A program made the translations under genes and the position numbers. Under the pieces are notes generated by a model that worked only from the letters and a program-made list of their open reading frames with translations, made no database searches and was not told the DNA's origin. A stretch of 64,000 nucleotides of DNA from Endothia cerciana (lineage: Eukaryota; Ascomycota; Sordariomycetes; Diaporthales; Cryphonectriaceae). Shown here piece after piece: positions 55,301 through 64,000 of the stretch (its first letter is position 1; each line of letters begins with the position of its first letter). Location: the NCBI GenBank assembly GCA_026119935.1, contig JALRMH010000008.1:744001-808000 (forward strand), written 5' to 3'.

Positions 55301-57345
55301 ATGCATCGAAGGCCCCAAGGCTCTAGCTCCGGCTCAGAGCAGCAGACCCACACTCGCGATGCCCCGCCCCGGATTTCTGGCGCAGACGAGAATGGCGAGA
55401 AGGAGGAGTTCCCAGACTTCGCCAATGGCCGTGCCGAGCCGGAGAAGAAGGAGGTCATCGATGCTGGCTTGAGGAGTCTAGACCACTGTATGCCCTGCCC
55501 GGCCCGCGCCCAGTTATGCTTCCTTATCTCGCCGGCGCACGAAGCGCCATTCATCGTGAACCAGGCATGGTGACGATATCCAAGCCTTGGGGGGGGGGGG
55601 GGGGCGCACTGGATCGGTTCCTCCTTCTCCTCTGATATCCTTGCTGATCATGTTGCGACCCAGACAAGAGAGCCATGCCAGCATGGCGGTACCAGCTTCG
55701 CCAGAGGGTACTGCCTCTGGTACGGTGGGAGACGCCGTACCTCGCCTATTTCCAGGATGCTATGCGCACGCCTGCGCTCGACAGCTACTTTGCGATCACG
55801 GCCAACCTTGGCACCCACACATTCTTCATGATCGGACTACCAATACTGTTCTGGTGTGGCTTTCCGTCGTTCGGGAAGGGGCTCGTACACATCCTGGCCG
55901 AAGGGGTGTTCTTTTCCGGCTTCATCAAGGATATGCTGTCACTACCACGACCGCTGTCACCTCCGCTACATCGAATCACCATGTCTGGATCCGTGGCTTT
56001 GGAATACGGGTTTCCTTCGACGCACTCTGCCAACGCGGTATCCGTCGCCGTGTACGCCCTACTGCTCCTACGATCCCCCGACTGCGCCTTCTCGCCAACC
56101 ACGAAGATCATGCTTGAGTCGCTGGGATATTTCTACGCTGCGTCTATCATCATAGGTCGTCTGTACTGCGGAATGCATGGCTTCGCCGATGTCATCTTCG
56201 GCTCCTTCCTGGGCGCCGTCATATCGCTGGTCGAGTTCTACTACGCGCCCGTCTTTGAGTCGTACCTCCATGCTAGTGGCTGGATCGCACCTTTCACCGT
56301 CGCCATCATAATCATCATCCTTGTGCGCGTGCACCCCGAGCCTGCAGACGACTGCCCCTGCTTCGACGACTCGGTCGCCTTCTCCGGCGTCATGATCGGT
56401 CTTGAAGTTGCCTCCTGGCGCAACGGGGCTGCCTTCCTCACCGAGCCCTTCCCAGAGCTCAGCTGGTCGATGACGGTCGCTCGGATAGTCTTTGGGGTGT
56501 TGACAATCATAGCGTGGCGAGAGAGCATGAAGCCCGCGCTGCTCAAAACCCTCCCACAATTCTTCAGAGTCATCGAGAAGCTGGGTGTGTCCCTGCCCAG
56601 GCGGTTCTTCGTGCCTGCGTCCGAGTACAAGAACATCCCGAACCTGCTCAAGCTGCGAACCGACAACGTCCTGCCGACTATGAGCGACTTTCCACATTTC
56701 GTCAAGACGCTGCGCGCGCCGACTAGGGGACGGAGCGTGTCGGTCGGCCCGCAGTCCGCAGCCGATGCGTACGAGGCGCTTGCATATCGAGAAAAGCGGC
56801 GCAGAGAGAGCATTGGGTCCAACGGGAGTGTTCATCGCAGTCACGCCGACCTGCGCGGGCGGTTCCAGGCGGATGGGGCCGCGCTCTCTAACAGCGGCGA
56901 GGACCAGGCCAGCCAGAGCCCACAGCAGTATGCTTCGGCGGGCAAGTCGACGGCGCTGGCAGATTATGAACAGCAGATGGGGCAGGGACGCGTAATTCTT
57001 ACGAGGTCGAGGGCGGAACGGTCGCCGAGTCCAGCAACGCCTATGGTGCTGGAGGAGGATGAGGATGAGGATGGTGTGGAGCTATTCGTACAGAGGGAGG
57101 AGCAGGATGAGCTTGGCGAGAGGGAGATGTTTGAGAAATTAGTAAAGCCGAGAGTGAGGTACGACGTGGAAGTCGTCACGAAGCTGGTGGTCTACACTGG
57201 TAAGTCGTCTCTTTCCGAATCTGCCCGCCACATGCTGCATGAGCTGACATTCCGCGTCGGAGGCATTGCGTGGCTCGCCGTGGAAGGCATACCCTCTATG
57301 CACGAGCTCGTCGGTTTGGGCATCAGGCATCTCCACACGGGCTAG
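55301..57345 (+). CDS. LCB3: Long-chain-base-1-phosphate phosphatase (LCB3/YSR3-like)
   Basis: Three exons, 55301-55487, 55664-57199 and 57263-57345, give 601 residues. The joints produce LRSLDH-YKRAMPAWRYQLRQ and VVYTG-IAWLAVEGIP, both family-like. The three PAP2 motifs are KDMLSLPRP (about 151-159), GFPSTHS (178-184) and GRLYCGMHGFADV (227-239), supplying the catalytic His residues. Eight or so hydrophobic segments are visible, for example FTVAIIIIILV and ARIVFGVLTIIA. A long soluble Ser/Glu-rich segment (TRGRSVSVGPQS to EEDEDEDG) separates the last helix. The enzyme dephosphorylates dihydrosphingosine- and phytosphingosine-1-phosphate in the ER. Intron 2 (63 bases) is in frame and stop-free. 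Intron 1 contains a 16-G run. Confidence 0.93.
55589..55604. repeat. Poly-G run (16 G)
   Basis: An uninterrupted run of 16 guanines inside intron 1 of the LCB3-like gene. Confidence 0.85.
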
Positions 57346-58376
57346 GAACCACGAGGCATGAGTGGCCCTGTCGCCGTTCATTGGATAGCCGGAAAAGGAG
57401 CTGTAATAGAGGCCGGAATTCGAATCGAATCAAAGGCCAACATAAATGTACAATGAACATAGAAACAGTCTCGCGCCAACATAGGGTCTCAATTGGTGAC
57501 CTCAGGAGCAGCAGCCAGACTCGGGCATTCTTGCTCGAGACTTCTTTGATACGTACCCAGATACTATGAGCAAAAGCTTTGGTGGCCTGACACACTTAGA
57601 CGTCCGCCTTACCACCCAGGGCATCCTCGCCATCGTGCTCGTAACCTTGGGGCTGCTGCCCGTCGCCAGCCCATGCCGGCCGTAGCCGTCTCCCGCATAG
57701 CCTGATGCAACTCCTCAAGGGCCGTCCTTCCCAGCCTCGGGTCGCAGGAGGACACGGGTACCTTCTCTAACTCCTCAAAGATCTAATCTGGACCCGCGTC
57801 GTCCTTTCGTACCCTCGTCCCCCTGACTCTGGAATCTCTCTGGTGACAAGGCTGTGAAGTGCCCAGCTTGGCCAGAAAAGACCCCCTGCGTCGGTATCCA
57901 CAGCCTTCGGCTCCCTCCTGCGAGAGACGCTCATCGCCCTCAAAGTGGGCCCAGCCGCCCGGCAACGGCGTTATCCCGTGCGCATTACAGAACGCGGTGG
58001 CCTCGTGGCTTGAGGAGCTTTCCCATGGGCTCACCATGAGCGACCTCGCACCTCTAGACATATAATAACCAACTAGATGCTATGTGACTGCATGGGGTAG
58101 GGGCTGCTCGGTTGGTTCCAACCAGGCGTCGCTACCTACTTCTCTACAGAGAAAACACACAGTTGACATAAATACTCGTGTTCATGCGAGGGAGTCCGCA
58201 ACGCACCGATCAGGCAGTACATAGACTGGCCGTACGTAAATGTTAATGATATGCTGCCTCCTAGTGTCATATCACCGACTTGTGCGCCTAGTAATAGCCG
58301 TATCATGGTCCTGATGCGTGCCGGAGCATTGCGTAGGGTCATGTCTTGCAATGCACTGGAGATATCACGCACGTGC
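57346..58376. other. Spacer between convergent genes
   Basis: 1.03 kb between LCB3 and the DUF2470 gene. A 92-codon minus-strand frame (57783-58061) followed by another protein-like stretch (57,610-57,780) might be a gene remnant, but I could not assign it. Confidence 0.4.
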
Positions 58377-59102
58377 TCACTGGCCCTTCTGCTTTCCCAG
58401 TACCAGCCGATCCCACCTCTGCCAACACGAAACGCCCTCGAAAAATGTCGTCGCTACCCATAGCAGCCAGACCTTGGAGCCCACGGGCACGCCGCGCGGC
58501 GCCAGCCTGCTCCTCGCCATGTACGCCGCCTCGGCGACATGGATTGCTATCATGGGCACCAGGATCACCCTCACCAACCACACATACGTCTCCGGGCCGC
58601 CGGGGAAACGTATCGCCTCCACGAGCCGCCAGAAGGCCGACCCGGGCGCCATGTGCCCGGAGAAGACAAGCGCGGCCGAGAGGAAGTACCACAAGACGCC
58701 CGCGAAGCTCAAGAGGCCCAGGCCCTGCGGCGGGTGCCACCTCGCCGCCGGCCCCAGGGCCGCCCTCGCCTCGAGCGTCATGTCGGCCAGCCTGCCCCTC
58801 CGGTCGGACCAGCTGGCCATGGGCGGGAGCACGGGGACGGGGTGCACGCCGGAGGCAGACCGGATGGTCATGGTGGCGAGGTCGAGGTCGAGCATCTCGG
58901 CGCCGGCGGCCTGGGGCGCGGTCAGGCCGGCGTAGTGCTGCAGGATGGTGGACATGTCCGCCGCGTGGTCCTTGTTCATGTGCGTGATCGTGCGGGCCTT
59001 GGAGACGGGGTCGATCTCCAGCGCGCTGCCGGCGGGCGAGGCACCGGCGGGGAGGGGCGCCGCGGAGGGGGAGGAGCGCGTCGACGCGCGGGTCGACACC
59101 AT
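58377..59102 (-). CDS. DUF2470 domain membrane protein
   Basis: An intronless gene for 241 residues. After a Ser/Ala/Pro-rich N-terminus, residues 38-105 carry the DUF2470 signature (ITHMNKDHAADMSTILQHY, then EMLDLDLATMTIRS), a small beta-rich domain related to the C-terminal part of HugZ-type heme/FMN split-barrel proteins. The second half has three hydrophobic helices (LGLLSFAGVLWYFLSAALVF, WLVRVILVPMIAIHVAEAAY, KVWLLWVATTFFEGVSCW), so it is an integral membrane protein. The two-part layout is common in ascomycetes but no function is established. The end LGKQKGQ is basic. Start ATG 59102 follows a TTTTCTTTCTTC leader. Confidence 0.8.
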   Translation of the reverse strand: MVSTRASTRSSPSAAPLPAGASPAGSALEIDPVSKARTITHMNKDHAADMSTILQHYAGLTAPQAAGAEMLDLDLATMTIRSASGVHPVPVLPPMASWSDRRGRLADMTLEARAALGPAARWHPPQGLGLLSFAGVLWYFLSAALVFSGHMAPGSAFWRLVEAIRFPGGPETYVWLVRVILVPMIAIHVAEAAYMARSRLAPRGVPVGSKVWLLWVATTFFEGVSCWQRWDRLVLGKQKGQ

Positions 59103-60421
59103 CTTTTGTTCCCCTTTTTTTCTCCTCTTTTCTTCTTTCTTCTTTCCGGACGCTGGACTCGAGGAGGTTGATGAGGAGGTTTAGTGGGTGGTTGGAATGG
59201 CGAAAGGGGTCGTGGGGAGGAGAAAATTAGTATGCCATGCTGGCGCTGAGCTGCACGTTAGAGACCACGCCTTGGAGAAGAGGTGACGAGGAGAGGATTC
59301 AGAGCTCGACCATGAGAGAGATGGTAAGGGAGGTACGATGAGATGGCGCGAGCCGGCGCGATGGGGTGACGTCGGATTTTCACAGGGGTCCATCAGCTAC
59401 CATTAGTGCTGTGTACTGTACTAGTAGTAATGGATGGATCCCTGTTCCTACAGCTGCTTGCGGCTCCAGCCAGAAGAAGCAGCGTGGGGAAGAAGGCCAC
59501 CAGTTCGTCGACCCCCCACGCTTTCCCCCAGAATCACATCGGGACCCCCATCTGCACCCAACACACACACACACACACACACACACCCCCACACACCACA
59601 TGAGGATGATGGCCAGGTGAGTTGTGTCCAGTCCAGGACGAGACTGAAAATGTCTCTGGGGAAGCATCGGGGGATTCAAATTGAGTGTCGCAGAGCAGAC
59701 GCCACGGGCCTGGGCGGTAATGGACTCCCAAGGCTGGGGATCAACGGTCCATGCCATCTCGTCGAGGGCTGCGTACATCACTCTCGATTGCCTACTCCAT
59801 TTTACACTTGCAGTGTAGAAGGGCAACCGGCATGGCCTGCAGCGTCCGACAAGACGGAGAGCCTCAGCCCTCTCCAGTCTGGCGGGGTGCCCACGGCAGC
59901 GAATAATATATCCACTTCACCATGTCACCGGAGGGGAGGAGACTGGAAGGAGGCGGATATGGAACCCCAAGAAGATATTCTGAAGAAGTTGAAGATGCAG
60001 TATACATTACGGTGTTGTTTATTAAACGCAGCACGAGCCGGTCGATATCTGCCGCACCGAGGATAGGTAGAGCATAACGAGAGCGTAGTAGTACCATAGT
60101 AGTAGTTTCATAGTAGTGGTCAGCTTTACTCCGGCGTAGGGCAGTGATACCCCAGCCTCGGCTGTCTGGGGCCCCAGAGCCAAGAACGGTTAGGCGCCAC
60201 GGGGTCCCTGGGGCCCCCAATGGCCCCCAACTCGAACTGTGTGTGCCTGCGACCTGACGCGAGGTTTTTTTTGGTGTTTTTTTATGAGGCCCTGCCCTGA
60301 CCTCATTTGCAACTTCAACGACGCGTCTCGGAGATCCAAAATCTTACCTACATCACGATCCGGCCCGGGGGTTCCCACCATGATATCCAAAGGGATCTGA
60401 GTCTTAAGGTCCGTCGTCGGC
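59103..60421. other. 1.3-kb intergenic region
   Basis: Divergent promoters of the DUF2470 gene and the long DUF3716 gene. It contains an (AC)13 microsatellite. No gene was recognised; a 210-codon frame at 59434-60066 reads through the repeat and looks random. Confidence 0.5.
59561..59586. repeat. (AC)13 microsatellite
   Basis: Thirteen perfect AC units followed by CCCCACACACC. Confidence 0.9.
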
Positions 60422-62257
60422 ATGCCAGTCCGCTCGGTGTCTCCTGGGAGTAGGCCACAGCCGCTCATGGCCTCATCACAACCTGCTGACGACGAGTCCG
60501 ACTCCGACTCCCACTCACCATCCTCGTCAGAAAGCGACGATCCTATCTCTCAGCACAATGCTTCTCCTCTCCGTCAACCCCCCCCCCACCTGGCAACCAG
60601 GGACGTCGCGGGCGGTCCAGCTACGTCGCGGTCGGCGGGGCATCACGCTGCTCCGAGACGTGCAGTATCATCCTCGTCTATGTCGACCCCCCGGAAAGGA
60701 ACTGGCCTCGTGGAGGGCACTAGCCCAGAGCTGCACCCGGACGCCGACCGCCGCCCGAGGCCTCCCGTCACCTACAACCTAAAGGAACTCAGCCACAAGA
60801 CGCGGGCACCCTCCAAGTCGACCCCAAAGAAGGGCCCGGGCGACGCCTCTGCCGGCGCTATACTGGCCCCAAGATCAGGACGCAACAAGTCCGAAGCCCC
60901 CACCTATAACACCAAGGAGCTGGTCCGGCAGACGAGGGTCATGTCGACAGCCTCTCAGCGAGCTGCCAAGAAACTCTTGAGGGAGTACAGCAGGGAGCAG
61001 GCCCGCCAGACTCACCGCACCAAAAGGTTTGCTGACGAAGAGGATGGTCATCAGCACCTTGCAAAGCGTGCGCGACTAGAGCACGACGGCCTCGTGCCCA
61101 CAACCTCGGCCCAGCCTGGTGCTTTCAGGACGGACGTGTCTGGGCCCCAAGCTACAACCACACTGGCGCACCAGGAGAACGCCTCTGCGGCCTCTGGTGA
61201 TGCGCCCGACCTGATCGAGTACCTCCACCCCATCCTCCGTGCCGGAGGGGTCTCGGATCCTTATGAGCTCCTCCGCCTGGAGTGGTTTAGGAAATTGGTG
61301 TCTCTTCCTCAGCAGCGCACCATCGAATGGAACCCACATCGCAACTCCCCATGGATGTACAGCCACAAGATCGACGTGACATCCCTGCTAATCCAGATCA
61401 CTGGAGAGCGGCCACCATTACCTTGTGCCAGGTGCGAATCAGGGCTCGGGAAGTACACCGGCTGCTTTTTCATCTCGTCAGAGGCCAATACCGGTAGCAT
61501 CTATGGGTGTGCAAACTGCGTCTATAACGGCAGGCAGACATTCTGTAGCCTCAAGGCCTGGGGTAAGAAGAGATTGCAGGATCGAGCCGCTGCAGTGCCT
61601 GTGGCCACTGTTGCATCAGACACTACGGGAATAGATTTTGGGTCCCGAAAAGCAACCCATCAAGATGGGCCGACGTCACGAGAATCCACAAGGCAAGCCG
61701 TGGCCGACACCAGAAGCAACGGCATCATGACACCTCCGGTGCATCAAGAAGCAGCTGAACAAGTCACACGGGCCAAGCTAGCAGCTCATGAAGAAGGATC
61801 TCTTGTGATTGCGGGGAGCTCGGCTGGTATGCCCATGATGGAGTCGTGGGAGAGAGCGCCAGGACGAATCTGTTCTGTAATCTCTGACAAGCCCGAAAGT
61901 GAGATTTCCTCCAATCTACCCCTATGTGCTCCGGCTAACCGATGTTCACGAGACATTGCCTTTTCCAAATCGTACCTGACGTCTGGGGTCGACGTTCAGC
62001 CATGCAAGGAGGCGGCCTTCCGGGTGGAGGTCATTCGCTCCGGCCATAGTCACCAAATCCAGGCCCAGACAGGCGTCACGCGTCTTTGTTCAATCGCGGT
62101 CGGCAAGCTGACTGTCAAAATGGAGGGGGAGGACCCATTCGTCATCGGACCGCATGGGATGTTCCGGATCAGACCACGCTCGGCATGTCTCGTCGAGTCC
62201 GAGGTCTACGACGACGTGGTCCTGCATATCACGTCCATCAAATCCGATGAAGACTGA
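60422..62257 (+). CDS. DUF3716 zinc-binding plus cupin-like protein (long paralogue)
   Basis: A single exon for 611 residues from ATG 60422; ATG at residue 16 is an alternative. A 170-residue disordered, Ser/Pro/Lys-rich N-terminus contains two copies of a TYNxKELxxxTR motif (about residues 117-128 and 161-172), each before a basic stretch. The middle has the DUF3716 cysteines, CARCESGLGKYTGC ... YGCANCVYNGRQTFCS. The C-terminus repeats the short paralogue's cupin-like pattern: WERAPGRIC, IAFSKSYL, FRVEVIRSGHSHQIQA, LCSIAVGKLTVKMEG, IGPHGMFRIRPRS and VLHITSI. Nuclear function is suggested by the basic tail and the cupin similarity to Mif2/CENP-C, but this is inference. It lies 24 kb from its paralogue in the same orientation. 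Confidence 0.75.
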   Translation: MPVRSVSPGSRPQPLMASSQPADDESDSDSHSPSSSESDDPISQHNASPLRQPPPHLATRDVAGGPATSRSAGHHAAPRRAVSSSSMSTPRKGTGLVEGTSPELHPDADRRPRPPVTYNLKELSHKTRAPSKSTPKKGPGDASAGAILAPRSGRNKSEAPTYNTKELVRQTRVMSTASQRAAKKLLREYSREQARQTHRTKRFADEEDGHQHLAKRARLEHDGLVPTTSAQPGAFRTDVSGPQATTTLAHQENASAASGDAPDLIEYLHPILRAGGVSDPYELLRLEWFRKLVSLPQQRTIEWNPHRNSPWMYSHKIDVTSLLIQITGERPPLPCARCESGLGKYTGCFFISSEANTGSIYGCANCVYNGRQTFCSLKAWGKKRLQDRAAAVPVATVASDTTGIDFGSRKATHQDGPTSRESTRQAVADTRSNGIMTPPVHQEAAEQVTRAKLAAHEEGSLVIAGSSAGMPMMESWERAPGRICSVISDKPESEISSNLPLCAPANRCSRDIAFSKSYLTSGVDVQPCKEAAFRVEVIRSGHSHQIQAQTGVTRLCSIAVGKLTVKMEGEDPFVIGPHGMFRIRPRSACLVESEVYDDVVLHITSIKSDED

Positions 62258-64000
62258 GCCTATGGCATGTCATAGCCGGCATATTGTCCTAGCTGATGTG
62301 CTCATACCTGTTCTCGTCACTCAAAGCTGTCTGGGCCGGCGGGCGCGATCTTGCGTAATGATCTTTTAAGGGTCGGCTCTGCACGCCATACACAAGACCG
62401 GAGCAGAGATACTGTCCGTTTCGGGCTTTCCAATGTGGCAGTGCAGAGGACGAGCAAATCTGGTAGTAGTGGAACCCAGCTGATCACGGCACCCTTGGTC
62501 GACGCTCGAAGGCTGAGCTCGTCGAAATCTGGACACCATCAGCAACCCGCACTCAGCCAAGACCCACGACCCGCAAGGCCGTGGGCGTCCATCGCCATCG
62601 CAAATGACGGTTCGAATGTCAGATTTTTCGCAGGGACTGTTCCACCGGGGTCGAGCCCCATCTCCAGGTTGTGCCTTTCTATCAGACAAACACCGCTTCA
62701 TGTCTCAGTCACTTTCACACCGAACTCATGGATCTTGACTCGCCAAGCCGTCTATAAAAGAGCTGACGATCCCTCCTCCTTGGTCTCTATGCGATCGCGG
62801 TTTTCTATAGAGCTGCTCGACATTCAAGCCGTCTCTGAAGGCATTGGCAAGGGAGCTCGGCAAAGGTCCTCGGCATGGGCCGTCACAGTGTCATGAAGTT
62901 GGCATGCCTGTGACTACTCGGTAGCGAAGAAGTCGAAGGCCATCTGGCCGCCAGAGCGACCACTAAACCAGGGTGAAGCGAGTGCAAAGCGGAAGCCTCT
63001 CACCTTCTATGGAACACCGTTAAGACTCGCTTGCAGGTTGCCAGACTATTACGCGTCTCCTTGTATCTCACCCTTGGGTTCCCCTTTGCGGCTGCCTCTG
63101 TCCGGCCAGAATCCACAGCTACCCCTGTACTGTCGGCAAATCTCCGGCGGCTGCGATGCTATTCTATTCGCTGGGTCTCAGACATACTTGGGATGCTAGG
63201 TACACATCATGTTCTCTACATCTCCTTCGAGTCTGGAGCTTGAGGACAAAGATCAGCGCTCTCAGCTCCGTGCATCCTCGAGCAGGAAATCCTTGAGCGA
63301 CAATGGTCGCGAAGAAAACATTGCAAGTGCTTGTTGGCACTGACGGCCGTCTGAGAGGTTACTGTGACATCCTGGAAAAGGGGCCGCACAATTGAGCGAA
63401 CATTCCGCAGTGATAAGGTTGGATGTGACGTCAAAAGACGACGGCCTTTTTCACGGCGGTTCTCTCACTTCCACCCCGGCAAGTCATGGCCTCCGCAACT
63501 TGATCAGTATTTGGGATCTAGGAAATCTCCATGTTTTGTGTCAAGGCTCAACAACCAAAACCCTACTTGGGGCAACATCTTCCCCAGCTGGTGCCATCAG
63601 CTTGCCTTCTCCCAGAAGACGACGTTACGTGCTCCAACGATGAGGTGAGCATGGGACGTCCGAGCATTGGCATTTCTCATGAGACCATCCACGTGCGGAA
63701 GGTCCCCGGCCAAGCCTTTCGACCTTGCTGGCCTTGCATTTCCGAACGCCTGAGGTCACGCGAAAGCACGAACCATCTCGGTGGTTTTGCGGCTCAAAAT
63801 ATGAGCCCAGGGTCCTTGCAAGATCGATCTTCCCGACTTCAAACGGGCCGTTTGACGGGTTTTGCGGTGGACCCTTGAACACGAAATAAGGTCCGCCCTG
63901 ATGTCATGTAGCGACCTGTTTGGCCGCAGCCGCCTCGGCATTCGTCTTTAGGCCCACACATCAATGCCCTGGCTCCGATTTAAATCATTCGTTGCATATC
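62258..64000. other. Right end without a recognised gene
   Basis: 1.74 kb with open frames of at most 181 codons on either strand, none with a domain, signal peptide or splice structure I can support. Confidence 0.45.

Noticed and set aside
57610..58061. Minus-strand protein-like stretches (AFCNAHGITPLPGGWAHF and LEELHQAMRETA)
   Set aside because: Considered as an aldo-keto reductase or hydrolase remnant, but the motifs do not match either well enough to name it.
1..64000. tRNA, rRNA, CRISPR or riboswitch elements
   Set aside because: I looked for TpsiC-like GGTTCGA and A-box pairs and for regularly spaced direct repeats and found no convincing case; a tRNA search program would be needed to exclude them fully.

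Overview
The window looks like nuclear DNA of a filamentous ascomycete (Pezizomycotina, probably Sordariomycetes-like). The evidence is short GT-AG introns of about 50-250 bp, several with a CTAAT/CTAAG-type branch site, GC-rich coding sequence, long CT-rich leaders, a set of conserved fungal housekeeping genes, and decayed sequence whose stop codons look like C-to-T changes at glutamine codons (repeat-induced point mutation, RIP). I could not name the species. All exon models were read by eye from splice signals and frame, with no transcript data.

Left part (1-22 kb), mixed: a 66-residue cysteine-rich CYSTM protein; a secreted spherulin-4 protein; a secreted acid phosphatase; RFC3 of the clamp loader; a small unknown protein; a DUF4804-like protein; a DUF3632 gene broken by four frameshifts; an LCM-type SAM methyltransferase; a Gal80-like Gfo/Idh/MocA protein; an F-box-like protein. 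Large gene-poor spacers separate them.

Middle accessory part (22-36.5 kb): about 4 kb with no intact gene but two divergently oriented, stop-riddled relics; a kinesin-like pseudogene that has lost the centre of its motor; then a secreted CVNH-like protein, a GH5 endoglucanase, a CYP7-like P450, a metallo-beta-lactamase (RNase Z-like) protein, and a broken low-complexity gene carrying a (CCTCTG)n tract.

Right part (36.5-62 kb), the gene-dense housekeeping block: a DUF3716 zinc-finger/cupin-like protein facing an OB-fold protein; guanylate kinase (GUK1); septin CDC10; mitochondrial ribosomal protein bL32m; SKI8; DNA polymerase delta small subunit (POLD4/Cdm1); queuosine salvage glycosylase QNG1; SUMO E1 subunit UBA2; an OAR1-like 3-oxoacyl-ACP reductase; a long-chain-base-1-phosphate phosphatase (LCB3); a DUF2470 membrane protein; and a second, longer DUF3716/cupin paralogue. 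The last 1.7 kb holds no recognisable gene.

Functionally, RFC3 and POLD4 belong to the same replication machinery and both have an ACGCGT box upstream. bL32m and probably OAR1 act in mitochondria. The most novel-looking material is the pair of DUF3716-cupin paralogues, with an OB-fold protein beside one of them.
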